DNA from: Thalassospira australica
Lineage (GTDB): Bacteria; Pseudomonadota; Alphaproteobacteria; Rhodospirillales; Thalassospiraceae
Direction of reading: 5' to 3'
Length of the DNA stretch: 64,000 nt
Assembly (NCBI RefSeq): GCF_000763295.1
Contig: NZ_JRJE01000008.1
Coordinates: 62,001-126,000, forward strand
In this document: piece after piece, positions 19,214 through 27,607 of the stretch
Position numbering within the stretch: position 1 is the first letter of the stretch
Layout of the letters: each line of letters begins with the position of its first letter
The notes under the pieces: generated by a model
Seen by the model: the letters and a program-made list of their open reading frames with translations, nothing else
What the model was told of the DNA's origin: nothing
The model's database searches: none
Made by a program: the position numbers and the translations under genes

Positions 19214-20186
19214 ACGCGTTTCTGCCCAAAACCAGATACAGGAAGAACAGGCTTCCGATCACACCAAGAACGGCACCAACCGGCACTTCAAATGGCGCGA
19301 TGATCAGCCGTCCAACAATATCGCACACCAAAACAATTGCCGCGCCAAACAAGGCGATCCAGGGCAGCGTCTTTTTCAGATTATCGCCAAATGCAATGCT
19401 GACCAGATTGGGCACGATCAGACCGACAAACGGAATCATGCCGGCCGATACGACCACAGATGCCGTGACAAGCGAGATAATCACCAATCCGAATGTCATG
19501 ACCTTGCGATAATCCAATCCAAGACTGACCGAGAATTCCTGTCCCAAACCGGCCATCGTCAATTTATCTGCCCCGCGATAGGCGATGATCGCCAGCCCAA
19601 AGGCCAGCCAGAGCACTTCGTACCTTCCCCTCAAGACTGTCGAAAAATCGCCACTGGTCCAGACATTCATGGCCTGCATCATATCAAACCGATAGGCGAT
19701 GAACGCCGCAAAGGAACTGATCACTCCGCCCAACATCATTCCGACCAATGGAACGATGACCACGGAACGCAATGGTATTTTGGTCAGCAACCACAAAAAC
19801 AGCCCAGTGCCCGCAATGGCAAATACGCCCGCCACCAGCATCTTTCCGACAACCGGCAAATCAGGCGCAAACAATAATACCACCAGCATCCCCAGCGCTG
19901 CAGCTTCGACAGTGCCGGTTGTCGCCGGTTCAACAAACTTGTTGCGTGCCAGCATCTGCATGATTGCACCAGCGACAGCCATACTTGTCCCGGCAAAGAC
20001 AAGCGCCAGAGTTCTTGGAATTCGCGATGTTTGAAGAACCAGCCAATCGGTTTGACTAACCGTGCCATCAAGGAAATCGATCAGCGAGATCTTGGCAACA
20101 CCAACAAACAAGCTGGCGACAGCCAAAGCTACCACCGCCACACACGCAATGACGTAGATTTTCTTCCGGGAAACCGCACCAGCCAA
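19203..20186 (-). CDS. Iron-siderophore ABC transporter permease (first subunit)
   Basis: 327 residues, FecCD family. SRIPRTLALVFAGTSMAVAGAIMQ-type sequence at about 50-75 is the characteristic conserved loop, followed by NKFVEPATTGT. The start appears to be TTG at 20186 with AAGGT eight bases upstream; no better ATG lies near. It pairs with the permease at 18221 and is like CeuB/YclN/FatD. It begins 15 bp after the binding-protein stop. Confidence 0.87.
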   Translation of the reverse strand: MAGAVSRKKIYVIACVAVVALAVASLFVGVAKISLIDFLDGTVSQTDWLVLQTSRIPRTLALVFAGTSMAVAGAIMQMLARNKFVEPATTGTVEAAALGMLVVLLFAPDLPVVGKMLVAGVFAIAGTGLFLWLLTKIPLRSVVIVPLVGMMLGGVISSFAAFIAYRFDMMQAMNVWTSGDFSTVLRGRYEVLWLAFGLAIIAYRGADKLTMAGLGQEFSVSLGLDYRKVMTFGLVIISLVTASVVVSAGMIPFVGLIVPNLVSIAFGDNLKKTLPWIALFGAAIVLVCDIVGRLIIAPFEVPVGAVLGVIGSLFFLYLVLGRNAYAR

Positions 20187-20201
20187 AATCAGCGACCTTT
20201 G

Positions 20202-21134
20202 TTAACTGCCGGAAACAGCAACAAAACGCTGAGCCAACTGTTTGATATTGCGGTGAAGTGACTCGATCCCCGCATTGACAAGATACCAGGATGCAGAGTC
20301 CAGATAGACAATCTGGTCTTTTTTCCACGCACTCGTTTGATGGATCAGGTCATTATCCAGTAAAGCCTCTGCAGCAGCGCCTGATTGGCCGATGGCAGAA
20401 TCGCGATCAATGACGAACAACCAGTCCGGATCGGTTTCCAGAATATATTCAAACGATACCGGCTGCCCATGATTCCCGGCTTTAATATTCTCGTCCGCGG
20501 GAACGACGCCAAATTCTTTAAACAGGATTCCGAACCTTGAGTTCGGGCCATATGTGCTCATACGTGCGCCGTTGGTCATGATCAGCAATCCGTTACCCGC
20601 CTTTGCGGACAAAGCCTGCAAAGAGGCCATGGATTCTTTCAAATCTTCAATTTCGGCGGTCGCTTTTTCCGATTTATCAAAGATGGTGCCCAGAACCCGG
20701 ATATTGCGAAAGACATCTTCAAGAAAATGATCCTGGCGCACAGTCAAATCGATTGTTGGTGCCATTGCGGAAAGTTCGGCAAATTTTGGCGCTGCACGGC
20801 CCGAAATGATGATCAGGTCAGGTTCCATGGCGTTAATCGCCTCGAAATCAGGTTCGAACATAGACCCAATTTTTGGCACCCCCCCAAATTGCGCCAATAT
20901 TTCAGGCAGCGCGATTTCCGGTATTCCGTCCACAGGCTCTTCAAGAACATTCAGCGTATCAAGTGCAGACAAATCAAAGGTCAGCACAGTTCGCGGTTTC
21001 AATGGAACGTCAGTCTCACCTTGGGCATGAGCAACCGTGACCACCGCCCCATCGGCATAGGCGGGCGCACCCGCCGCAGAAAATGCGACTAGGAGTAATC
21101 CGCAAAAAGTGCTTACAATAGACCGAAGATTCAT
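20202..21134 (-). CDS. Periplasmic iron-siderophore-binding protein
   Basis: 310 residues with a signal peptide (about 1-27, ending APAYA) and no lipobox, so a soluble periplasmic protein. The body is a class III helical-backbone binding protein: LKPRTVLTFDLSALDTL, FEPDFEAINAMEPDLIIIS and a C-terminal DSASWYLVNAG segment are typical of CeuE/YclQ/FatB. It leads the operon, starting with AAGGTG before the ATG. A 7-bp inverted repeat at 21222 in the divergent region is a candidate regulatory site. Confidence 0.87.
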   Translation of the reverse strand: MNLRSIVSTFCGLLLVAFSAAGAPAYADGAVVTVAHAQGETDVPLKPRTVLTFDLSALDTLNVLEEPVDGIPEIALPEILAQFGGVPKIGSMFEPDFEAINAMEPDLIIISGRAAPKFAELSAMAPTIDLTVRQDHFLEDVFRNIRVLGTIFDKSEKATAEIEDLKESMASLQALSAKAGNGLLIMTNGARMSTYGPNSRFGILFKEFGVVPADENIKAGNHGQPVSFEYILETDPDWLFVIDRDSAIGQSGAAAEALLDNDLIHQTSAWKKDQIVYLDSASWYLVNAGIESLHRNIKQLAQRFVAVSGS

Positions 21135-21221
21135 GTCAAATCACCTTATCTGCCAGACCCGCATCATCAACTTGGCATCTGCTGAAACAAGTTTCTTATT
21201 CAGTTACCTGCCTCTGCCTTG

Positions 21222-21239
21222 ATTGTTCAACCGAACAAT
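21222..21239. promoter_or_regulatory. Inverted repeat between siderophore operon and LysR-TrpD2 gene
   Basis: ATTGTTC-AACC-GAACAAT is a perfect 7-bp inverted repeat, 88 bp upstream of the siderophore-binding-protein start and about 120 bp before the divergent ATG at 21360. It does not match the Irr box found at 27220. It may bind the divergently encoded LysR-domain protein, although it lacks a strict T-N11-A signature by eye. Confidence 0.35.
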
Positions 21240-21359
21240 TTTTTAATAATTCCAAATTGTGACCATTGAAAATTGCAGCCTAAACTACCGAAAAACAGCC
21301 ACACCGCAACAGCTGAGAATGCAAATCAGCATCAAAAAAGCGAAAAAAACAGCACTCTG

Positions 21360-22778
21360 ATGCAAAAGACCCGTTTGTTGATTGCATTTGATGCTCTTTT
21401 ACGAGTTGGCAGCGTCACACAAGCCGCAGAAGACGTTGGCATCCAGACTTCGGCTATGAGCCGAGTCCTATCGGAATTGCGCAAGATTTATGATGACGAG
21501 CTGTTTATTCGCACCGGTCAAGGCATGCGCCCTACGCCACTTGCAGAATCGCTTCGCCTGCGCGTCAGAGCCTTGGCGCACGAAGCTTCAGAGTTGCTTT
21601 TCCCAACAGCAGATCGCAATCAGACCCCATCCGCGGCAGAGGAAAATGAATGGCAACACCCTACGGTTTTGCCGATGCCTCCACTGGCTTCAAGCCGCGA
21701 ACCAAAACTTGATGTATCGCCGACGCCCGAAACGCTCTCGAGAAAAATCTCAGAGATTGATCACCGCGCATCCCCTGCCAAGCGTCTGGCAAAATACATT
21801 GCTGTCACCTGCCCTGGTCCGGGAAAAAGCCGCCCACTCACGCAACGCGAAGCCAAAGACTGTTTTCATATTATCCTGAATGGCCATGCCCATGAAATTC
21901 AGATCGGCGCGCTGTTGATGACCATTCAGCATCGCGGCATCACGGCGCCAGAACTGGCTGGATTTATTGAGGCCGTGCGCGAAAACATCATATCGAACGC
22001 ATCCTCTGGCATTCAGCCGGATCTTGATTGGCCAGCATATATCTCGGCCAACTGGCGACATGCACCATGGTTTATCCACTCCGCACGGCTTTTGGCAGAA
22101 GCAGGTCACAAAATTCTGTTGCATGGCTATTTTGGCAACGGTCCACATAGCGGAAAGCTAGAACTGGCAATGAACGACTGCGCCATTCCGGTATGCACAA
22201 CGCTTGAAAACGCCAGCCAGGTTCTCAACACCTCAAACATCGCATATGCGCCGCTGGGTGCGATTTCACCGCAAATGCAAGCATTGCTGGATCTTTACCA
22301 TCTGGTCGAAACCCGGTTACCGGTTCATTATGTCAGCCATCTGGTAAACCCCCTGAATGCAAAATCGGTTATCTTGGGGGCCGCGCAGCTCTCAAAGCGT
22401 GATCTTTACCGGGACGTTGCACATCTGTTGAAATACCAAAACGCGACAATTGTCGGCTCTGTGAGAGATTTTGCGCAAATCTCGCCTCAAAAGACAACGC
22501 CGCTTTACCGCATCTGTAACGGACAATCGCTTGACACCATCGCACCGGGAAATCGCATGATCGCCGATGCGCCACCAAGACATATCTTTACGCAGCGCGA
22601 ACATTGGCAAGCTGTCTGGACCGGGTCCGCAACAGATGAAATGGCGGAAAATATCATCACATATACAGCTGCAGCGGCCCTGATCAGCTTGCCACAGCAT
22701 TCAGACATGTCATTTGAAACTGCGCTGTCCCATGCCCAGCTCTTATGGCGAGATCGCAATCGGGCAATGTCCAAATAG
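21360..22778 (+). CDS. LysR DNA-binding domain fused to a TrpD2/YbiB-like glycosyltransferase family 3 domain
   Basis: 472 residues from the ATG at 21360; a TTG 29 codons upstream is possible but has no clear ribosome site. Residues about 3-65 are a LysR winged helix (AFDALLRVGSVTQAAEDVG, SAMSRVLSELRK, LFIRTGQGMRPT). Instead of the periplasmic-binding-like effector domain, a linker of about 50 residues leads to a GT3 N-terminal helical domain (LTQREAKDCFHIIL, EIQIGALLMTIQHRG) and a catalytic-fold domain with DWPAYISANWRHAPWF and KILLHGYFG, as in E. coli YbiB (TrpD2). It diverges from the siderophore operon. I do not recognise a described protein with this architecture. Phosphoribosyl transfer is not demonstrated for YbiB, so catalysis is uncertain. 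Confidence 0.8.
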   Translation: MQKTRLLIAFDALLRVGSVTQAAEDVGIQTSAMSRVLSELRKIYDDELFIRTGQGMRPTPLAESLRLRVRALAHEASELLFPTADRNQTPSAAEENEWQHPTVLPMPPLASSREPKLDVSPTPETLSRKISEIDHRASPAKRLAKYIAVTCPGPGKSRPLTQREAKDCFHIILNGHAHEIQIGALLMTIQHRGITAPELAGFIEAVRENIISNASSGIQPDLDWPAYISANWRHAPWFIHSARLLAEAGHKILLHGYFGNGPHSGKLELAMNDCAIPVCTTLENASQVLNTSNIAYAPLGAISPQMQALLDLYHLVETRLPVHYVSHLVNPLNAKSVILGAAQLSKRDLYRDVAHLLKYQNATIVGSVRDFAQISPQKTTPLYRICNGQSLDTIAPGNRMIADAPPRHIFTQREHWQAVWTGSATDEMAENIITYTAAAALISLPQHSDMSFETALSHAQLLWRDRNRAMSK

Positions 22779-22784
22779 GCACTT

Positions 22785-23675
22785 TCATAGTTCGCCAAAT
22801 GCGGATGCGACTTCATCTCGCACCAGATCGGCAAAAGCATATGCAAGTGACATCGCGTCAAACTGACGACCAAGTGCAAGAACCAAAGGGATGCGACGCA
22901 GGTCTGATGAGACAGGAATCTCCACCAGTCGCCCGGCCTGCAAGTCGTCTTTTACACTATGGCATGGAACGTACCCGTAACATTTACCCGAGCGAATAGC
23001 AGCAATCGCAGCATCAAGCGAATTGACCCGCCACTGCCCGGGGAGCAAAAAGTCATGATTGACCTTATCTTCAACGTCTATGACCACGCGTGGGATCGTT
23101 GCTAATTGCTCTTCAAGTTCTGATCCGGTGACCTGTGCGATTGGATGACCTGCTCTTACAATCGGTTGAAGTGCAATATCGACCAAAGGCGTCGCGTTCA
23201 AACCGCTATCATCCCAATATCCAATCGCGACATCCCAACTTTCCGGCTTGAAATAAGAAATCGGTTTCCGGACAAACTCCTGAACCGAAACCTCTGTCTG
23301 GGGATGCTGATTTTGCAGTTCTGTAATCGCAGAAAAAAGAACGTCGCGCGGGAACAGGCAATCGCATAGGACCCGTAACGAAGGCCTCTGCCCGCTTGCC
23401 AGCAAAGATGCGCGCTCTTCAAGATGGTTCAGACCGTCAATCAAGGGAATGGCCGCCATCAAAAGACGCTCTCCCATTTTGGTCAAAACAGCACGACGCC
23501 CGACTGTCTTGATAAGGTCTACATTCAGCTTCTTTTGCAATTCGGCAATTGCATAGCTCACGGATGATTGGCTGCGGTTAATCTCAAGTGCCGCCTTGGC
23601 AAAACTCCCCGATCGTACCGCGGCGCGCAAAACCGCCCATTGTTCAATGTCGGTACGTGGAATGGTATTTTTCAT
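22785..23675 (-). CDS. LysR-family transcriptional regulator
   Basis: 296 residues from the ATG at 23675. N-terminal LysR helix-turn-helix: VLRAAVRSGSFAKAALEINRSQ with SVSYAIAELQKKL, then a PBP2-like effector domain with VSVQEFVRKPISYF and a conserved RAGHPIA. It converges with the LysR-TrpD2 gene (6-bp gap) and diverges from the metallo-beta-lactamase-fold gene at 23784 across 108 bp. The classic LysR arrangement suggests it controls that gene. Confidence 0.88.
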   Translation of the reverse strand: MKNTIPRTDIEQWAVLRAAVRSGSFAKAALEINRSQSSVSYAIAELQKKLNVDLIKTVGRRAVLTKMGERLLMAAIPLIDGLNHLEERASLLASGQRPSLRVLCDCLFPRDVLFSAITELQNQHPQTEVSVQEFVRKPISYFKPESWDVAIGYWDDSGLNATPLVDIALQPIVRAGHPIAQVTGSELEEQLATIPRVVIDVEDKVNHDFLLPGQWRVNSLDAAIAAIRSGKCYGYVPCHSVKDDLQAGRLVEIPVSSDLRRIPLVLALGRQFDAMSLAYAFADLVRDEVASAFGEL

Positions 23676-23783
23676 CAAATTTTTCGATCAATATGAACAG
23701 TTATTCCCGCTTTTCGTTCGGTATTTTTGATCATAGATTCAATTGCGAATAAAGATTAATCTCACAAACAACACGGTAACTTC

Positions 23784-24803
23784 ATGAAGACCATTGGAAC
23801 GGCCTCAGTGATGTGCTTGATGCTCGCCCTTGCATCAACTGCTGCAAATGCGAAACCACTGACATCACAAGAACTGGCTGACAAGGGCCTGAAGGCAGGT
23901 GAAAACTATCCCGGCCTGCATAACCTTTGTGATCTATCATCGCGCTTTCGCATCGCCGGATCCCGCCCACCCGGAAACACCAAAAAACGCGAACTTTCTG
24001 CCGAGGAACGCGAAAAAAGACGGCAAGGCGCCTATGTCGAACCGACCCGTGTGTTTGACAATCTGTACTTTGTCGGCAACCGGTCTGTTTCAAGCTGGGC
24101 CATTCAGACCAGTGACGGCATCATTCTCGTTGATGCTCTGAACAATAATGATCAGGCGGAACGCTATATCGAAGACGGCCTGATCAAACTTGGCCTCAAT
24201 CCGGAAGATATCAAATACCTTGTTATCACCCACGGCCACGGTGATCACTATGGTGGTCAGGAATATCTGGTTAACAAGTTCCACCCCAAGGTCGTAATGA
24301 GCGATCAGGACTGGAACATGCTCGAAGATCCGGAACAGATGATCCAAAATCCGCGCTGGGGTAAACCGCCGAAACGCGATGTCACGGTCAATGATCGGGG
24401 AACCGTAAGTCTGGGTGATACCAATGTGAAGTTATTTGTTACGCCCGGTCATACGCCTGGAACAATATCATTGATTTTCCCGGTCCAAGACGGCCAAACG
24501 CGCCATCATGTCGGGCTTTGGGGTGGTACGGGACTGAACTTCGGCCCCAAAGAAGATCGCATCCGGGAATATGCCCAATCAGCAGAAGACTTCGAAAAAG
24601 CAGCCCAGCATCACAATGTTGATGTGTTTCTGTCAAACCATCCGCGCCGTGATGGTTCCGTTGAAAAGATGCAAAATCTTCAAAGCCGCACTCCTGGGTC
24701 CACACATCCCTTTGTTGACGGCGAAGATGCTCTTGGTGCGTTCCAATTGCTGCATTACTGCACCTTGGCCCAGGCGGAAAGACTGGCTGAAAGAGACCAA
24801 TAA
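23784..24803 (+). CDS. Exported metallo-beta-lactamase-fold hydrolase (B3-like)
   Basis: 339 residues with a signal peptide (about 1-23, ending ANA before KPLTSQELA). The zinc motif THGHGDHYGG (HxHxDH) is followed by GHTPGTISL and a later SNHPRRDG His, the metal ligands expected for the fold, in the spacing of subclass B3 enzymes and related hydrolases. Substrate is unknown; a beta-lactamase, lactonase or other esterase role are all possible. A LysR gene diverges immediately upstream. A strong terminator follows at 24841. Confidence 0.82.
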   Translation: MKTIGTASVMCLMLALASTAANAKPLTSQELADKGLKAGENYPGLHNLCDLSSRFRIAGSRPPGNTKKRELSAEEREKRRQGAYVEPTRVFDNLYFVGNRSVSSWAIQTSDGIILVDALNNNDQAERYIEDGLIKLGLNPEDIKYLVITHGHGDHYGGQEYLVNKFHPKVVMSDQDWNMLEDPEQMIQNPRWGKPPKRDVTVNDRGTVSLGDTNVKLFVTPGHTPGTISLIFPVQDGQTRHHVGLWGGTGLNFGPKEDRIREYAQSAEDFEKAAQHHNVDVFLSNHPRRDGSVEKMQNLQSRTPGSTHPFVDGEDALGAFQLLHYCTLAQAERLAERDQ

Positions 24804-24840
24804 CCCTGCCCTATGAAACACGAATATCAAACAAAGAAAA

Positions 24841-24875
24841 GGCCCCGGACATACTGCTGTTCGGGGCCTCTTTTT
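24841..24875 (+). terminator. Intrinsic terminator after the MBL-fold gene
   Basis: GGCCCCG and CGGGGCC form a 7-bp GC stem around a 14-nt loop, followed by TCTTTTT. An A-rich stretch before it may let it work leftward for the convergent TonB receptor gene as well. Confidence 0.85.
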
Positions 24876-24914
24876 ATGTGCAGGTTAGCTTTTGAAAGAT
24901 CAACCGGTCGCGGA

Positions 24915-27149
24915 TCAGAACGTTGCCGTCACAGAAAGATAGTAAGAGCGTGAACCTTCATTGAAGGTGTTTGCACCAGCTTGGGCTCCGCTTGCGCGGC
25001 GTAATATTTCCGTATTCAGAATGTTATTGATCCCGGTCGACAGGCTGAAGCTGTTATTTAGCGCATATTTCAGGCCAATATTGAACAGGTGATATGGTTT
25101 GCGCGGCTCACTGTTGGTCAATTCCGCACCGGTTGCACCGTTAATGGTCGCCGCATTGGTTTTGCCATAACGTGTGGCTGCAAACACCACATTCAGATCA
25201 TCCGTTGCCTGCCAGTCAAGCCAGCTATTTACGGTATATTTCGGAATTAGACTTAGGGGCTGACCATCAGACTTGTTCTTGGATTCCGTCATATAGGTAA
25301 AGTTGGTGGTCCAGGACAAATTTTCAGATACCGGATAGGTCAAATTACCCTCAAACCCTGCCACGACCGCTTCGGGGACATTTTCCCACTGGAAAATCCC
25401 GACGGTTTCGGCGGCATTCGCATACCCCAGCAGCTCCTGCCCGGATGAAATACGGTTCTTGTAGGTATTGTGGAAATAGGTTGCACTTGCCGCCAAACCT
25501 TCGCGATCAGCAAAGGAAACACCAAACTCCTTGTTCAGGCTGGTTTCCGGTTCAAGGTCCTCATTTCCAACAACATAGCAACCGCCTGACAATGTGTAAC
25601 CCGCAGCACAACCATTGCCACGTGAATAGAACAAATATCCCGGCGTGCCCTGATACAGGTTTGGTGCCTTGAAAGCGCGCGCAATACCGAACTTGAAAGA
25701 TACTTCTTCCGTCATCTGATAGCTGGTATTCAAGCTTGGACTGTAATGAATCCCGAAGCTTTCCTGATAATCGGCGCGAAGCCCCGGCGTCAGCATCCAG
25801 TCTTCAGACAGCATGATGTTGTCTTCAATATAAAGACCTTGCATCCAGGCCTCTGCATCCGGATCACGATCATCTGGATCACTCGGAATACCGGGAATAC
25901 TCGACGCACCGGTTATTTCCTGACCGATTGACACCGGGTTATGCATCCACTCTCCGCGGAACTCTGCCCCCAGCGTCACATTTTGGTCAAAGCCCATATG
26001 GAATGGCAGATCCCATTCGCTTTTGGCTGTCAGATTATCAACCGTAATTTTGCTGAATTCCAGATCACTGCCAATGACCCCTTCAGCCCCACCCGACAGG
26101 CCTTCGTTCAAACGCCGGTTCTGGGTATTTTCCCATTGGATGTAACTAAGTGAATCACCAAAATCGTAAAAACCTTCATGCGTCAGAGATAACGTGCGCC
26201 TCTCCATCGAATTGGTTTCCGTTCCGGCAAGTTCCGTCAACCGGTCTTGTGAGCCACCGTTTGGCGCACGCTGGCTATCGCGCGTATAAATGTTGCCCTG
26301 GCGACTGTATCCCGCTTCGACGTCGAATTCATGGTCCATGCTGGGCATCAGGGTCAGTTTGGCACTGATGTCTTTATTGATGACACCTTCTCGGCCCGCA
26401 GCCGGAAAATCCGACACCGAATCAGATTCATTGATGGCCTGATCATCAGCATCCCTGTGGCTATATCCGCCGATCAGCTGCAAAGAGACTTTCTCATGAA
26501 CAGGTCCACCAACCACGAAATTGGTTCGAAATGTTTTACCCTCCTCCGGGTTTTCCGGAATATTGGCAAATGTGGTGATGGAGCCTGAAAATTCGTCCGG
26601 CTTTTTAGTAATGATGTTAACGACACCCCCCGATGCCCCGGAACCATATCGCGCAGCAGCTGGCCCCCGGATCACTTCAATACGCTCGATCGCTTCTGGA
26701 GGCACCCAGCTGGTATCGCCACGCGTATCACGTTCTCCTGATCGACCAAGCCGGACTGCATTTCGCGACATCACCGGTTTTCCATCAATCAGAATCAAGG
26801 TATTCTCGGGCCCCATCCCGCGAATATCAATCTGACGCTGGTTCCCGCGCTCACCACTTGTCGAGGCCCCGGTAAAATTGACACCGGGCATCTTGCGAAT
26901 GATCTCGGAGATATCATTCACTACCGGTGTTTTCGCCAAATCATCTGCTGTAATCGTCGAAACACCAAGTGACTGCTTAAGCTGGTCCTTCGTCGCAATC
27001 ACATAGACCGTATCCAGAACAGTCTCATCCTCCGCCGCCAGACCATCTTGTGCCAACACCTCAAACGACCACGCGCTCATCAACGCGATCAGGCTCGTTT
27101 GCATTAATTTGATCCGATATCCGCCAGGTTCTTTTTGAATTTTTTTCAC
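24915..27149 (-). CDS. TonB-dependent siderophore receptor, FepA/PfeA-like
   Basis: 744 residues from a GTG at 27149 preceded by GGGGTG; this start gives the basic-hydrophobic signal MKKIQKEPGG to about FEVLAQ. The plug domain has DISEIIRKMPGVN, RGMGPENTLILIDGKPV and RIEVIRGPAAARYGSGASGG; the rest is a 22-strand barrel ending in the aromatic VTATF. The plug pattern and length match ferric enterobactin receptors (FepA, 746 residues). Function: outer-membrane, TonB-driven uptake of a ferric catecholate-type siderophore, presumably served by the inner-membrane importer at 17.5-21 kb. An Irr-type box lies 71 bp upstream of the start. Confidence 0.88.
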   Translation of the reverse strand: MKKIQKEPGGYRIKLMQTSLIALMSAWSFEVLAQDGLAAEDETVLDTVYVIATKDQLKQSLGVSTITADDLAKTPVVNDISEIIRKMPGVNFTGASTSGERGNQRQIDIRGMGPENTLILIDGKPVMSRNAVRLGRSGERDTRGDTSWVPPEAIERIEVIRGPAAARYGSGASGGVVNIITKKPDEFSGSITTFANIPENPEEGKTFRTNFVVGGPVHEKVSLQLIGGYSHRDADDQAINESDSVSDFPAAGREGVINKDISAKLTLMPSMDHEFDVEAGYSRQGNIYTRDSQRAPNGGSQDRLTELAGTETNSMERRTLSLTHEGFYDFGDSLSYIQWENTQNRRLNEGLSGGAEGVIGSDLEFSKITVDNLTAKSEWDLPFHMGFDQNVTLGAEFRGEWMHNPVSIGQEITGASSIPGIPSDPDDRDPDAEAWMQGLYIEDNIMLSEDWMLTPGLRADYQESFGIHYSPSLNTSYQMTEEVSFKFGIARAFKAPNLYQGTPGYLFYSRGNGCAAGYTLSGGCYVVGNEDLEPETSLNKEFGVSFADREGLAASATYFHNTYKNRISSGQELLGYANAAETVGIFQWENVPEAVVAGFEGNLTYPVSENLSWTTNFTYMTESKNKSDGQPLSLIPKYTVNSWLDWQATDDLNVVFAATRYGKTNAATINGATGAELTNSEPRKPYHLFNIGLKYALNNSFSLSTGINNILNTEILRRASGAQAGANTFNEGSRSYYLSVTATF

Positions 27150-27219
27150 AGTTAGACACCCCACTTTGCAAATGCGAGGTATTCTTATTATCGCCACTCC
27201 CCAAGTGCAATAATTGTTA

Positions 27220-27236
27220 TTTAGAATTATTCTAAA
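27220..27236. promoter_or_regulatory. Iron control element (Irr box) upstream of the TonB receptor
   Basis: TTTAGAATTATTCTAAA is an exact match to the alphaproteobacterial ICE consensus TTTAGAA-N3-TTCTAAA, extended by one more paired base on each side. It lies 71 bp upstream of the receptor start. Established knowledge: ICE sites are bound by Irr, which activates or represses iron-uptake and storage genes depending on position. Confidence 0.75.
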
Positions 27237-27389
27237 TTATATACAGAGCAAAACCCACGACCAAACCAGTCAGTTCCATTCGTGTTGACAATGCCCTTCA
27301 CGATTACAGCACCTAGTAACACCCCGAATTATGACAATTCAGACTGGCCTGTATTTCTGACTGATTTTGAGCGGGAATATGGAAAGCGA

Positions 27390-27424
27390 TGGAGCAGTGA
27401 TTACACTTTGTAAACACTGCTCCA
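27390..27424. repeat. Long near-perfect hairpin next to the tRNA 3' end
   Basis: A 35-nt palindrome: arms TGGAGCAGTG and CACTGCTCCA enclose a second paired block TTACA/TGTAA around CTT. It begins 4 bp beyond the 3' end of the minus-strand tRNA. It lacks a U-run on either strand, so it may be a processing or transcription-stalling hairpin rather than a classical terminator. The rest of 27237-27389 shows nothing recognisable. Confidence 0.6.
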
Positions 27425-27427
27425 CGG

Positions 27428-27501
27428 TAGGCCCGGAGGGACTTGAACCCCCAACCAGACCGTTATGAGCGGTCGGCTCTAACCAATTGAGCTACGGGCC
27501 C
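27428..27501 (-). tRNA. tRNA with CAU anticodon, likely tRNA-Ile2 (k2C-modified) or tRNA-Met
   Basis: 74 nt, folding as a standard cloverleaf on the minus strand: acceptor GGGCCCG/CGGGCCT, D-arm GCTC...GAGC, anticodon stem GACCG/CGGTC with loop CTCATAA, T-arm GGGGG TTCAAGT CCCTC, discriminator A. The CCA end is not fully encoded (ACCG follows). The CTCATAA loop and the GC-rich acceptor favour the AUA-decoding isoleucine tRNA that needs TilS lysidine modification over elongator methionine, but sequence alone does not settle it. Confidence 0.9.
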
Positions 27502-27520
27502 CCAAGACAAAAGTCCGGGT

Positions 27521-27554
27521 AAAGAAAAGACCGCACCAGATGTCTGGTGCGGTC
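27521..27554 (-). terminator. Intrinsic terminator of the yqeY-dnaG-rpoD operon
   Basis: GACCGCACCAGA and TCTGGTGCGGTC form a perfect 12-bp stem with a 2-nt loop. Read on the minus strand it is followed by TTTTCTTT. It lies 54 bp beyond the rpoD stop and before the tRNA gene. Confidence 0.85.
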
Positions 27555-27607
27555 CCGAAAACTAGCGATTTTCAGGCCAAGGTCAAGCCCGAACCGCATG
27601 TGATTTC

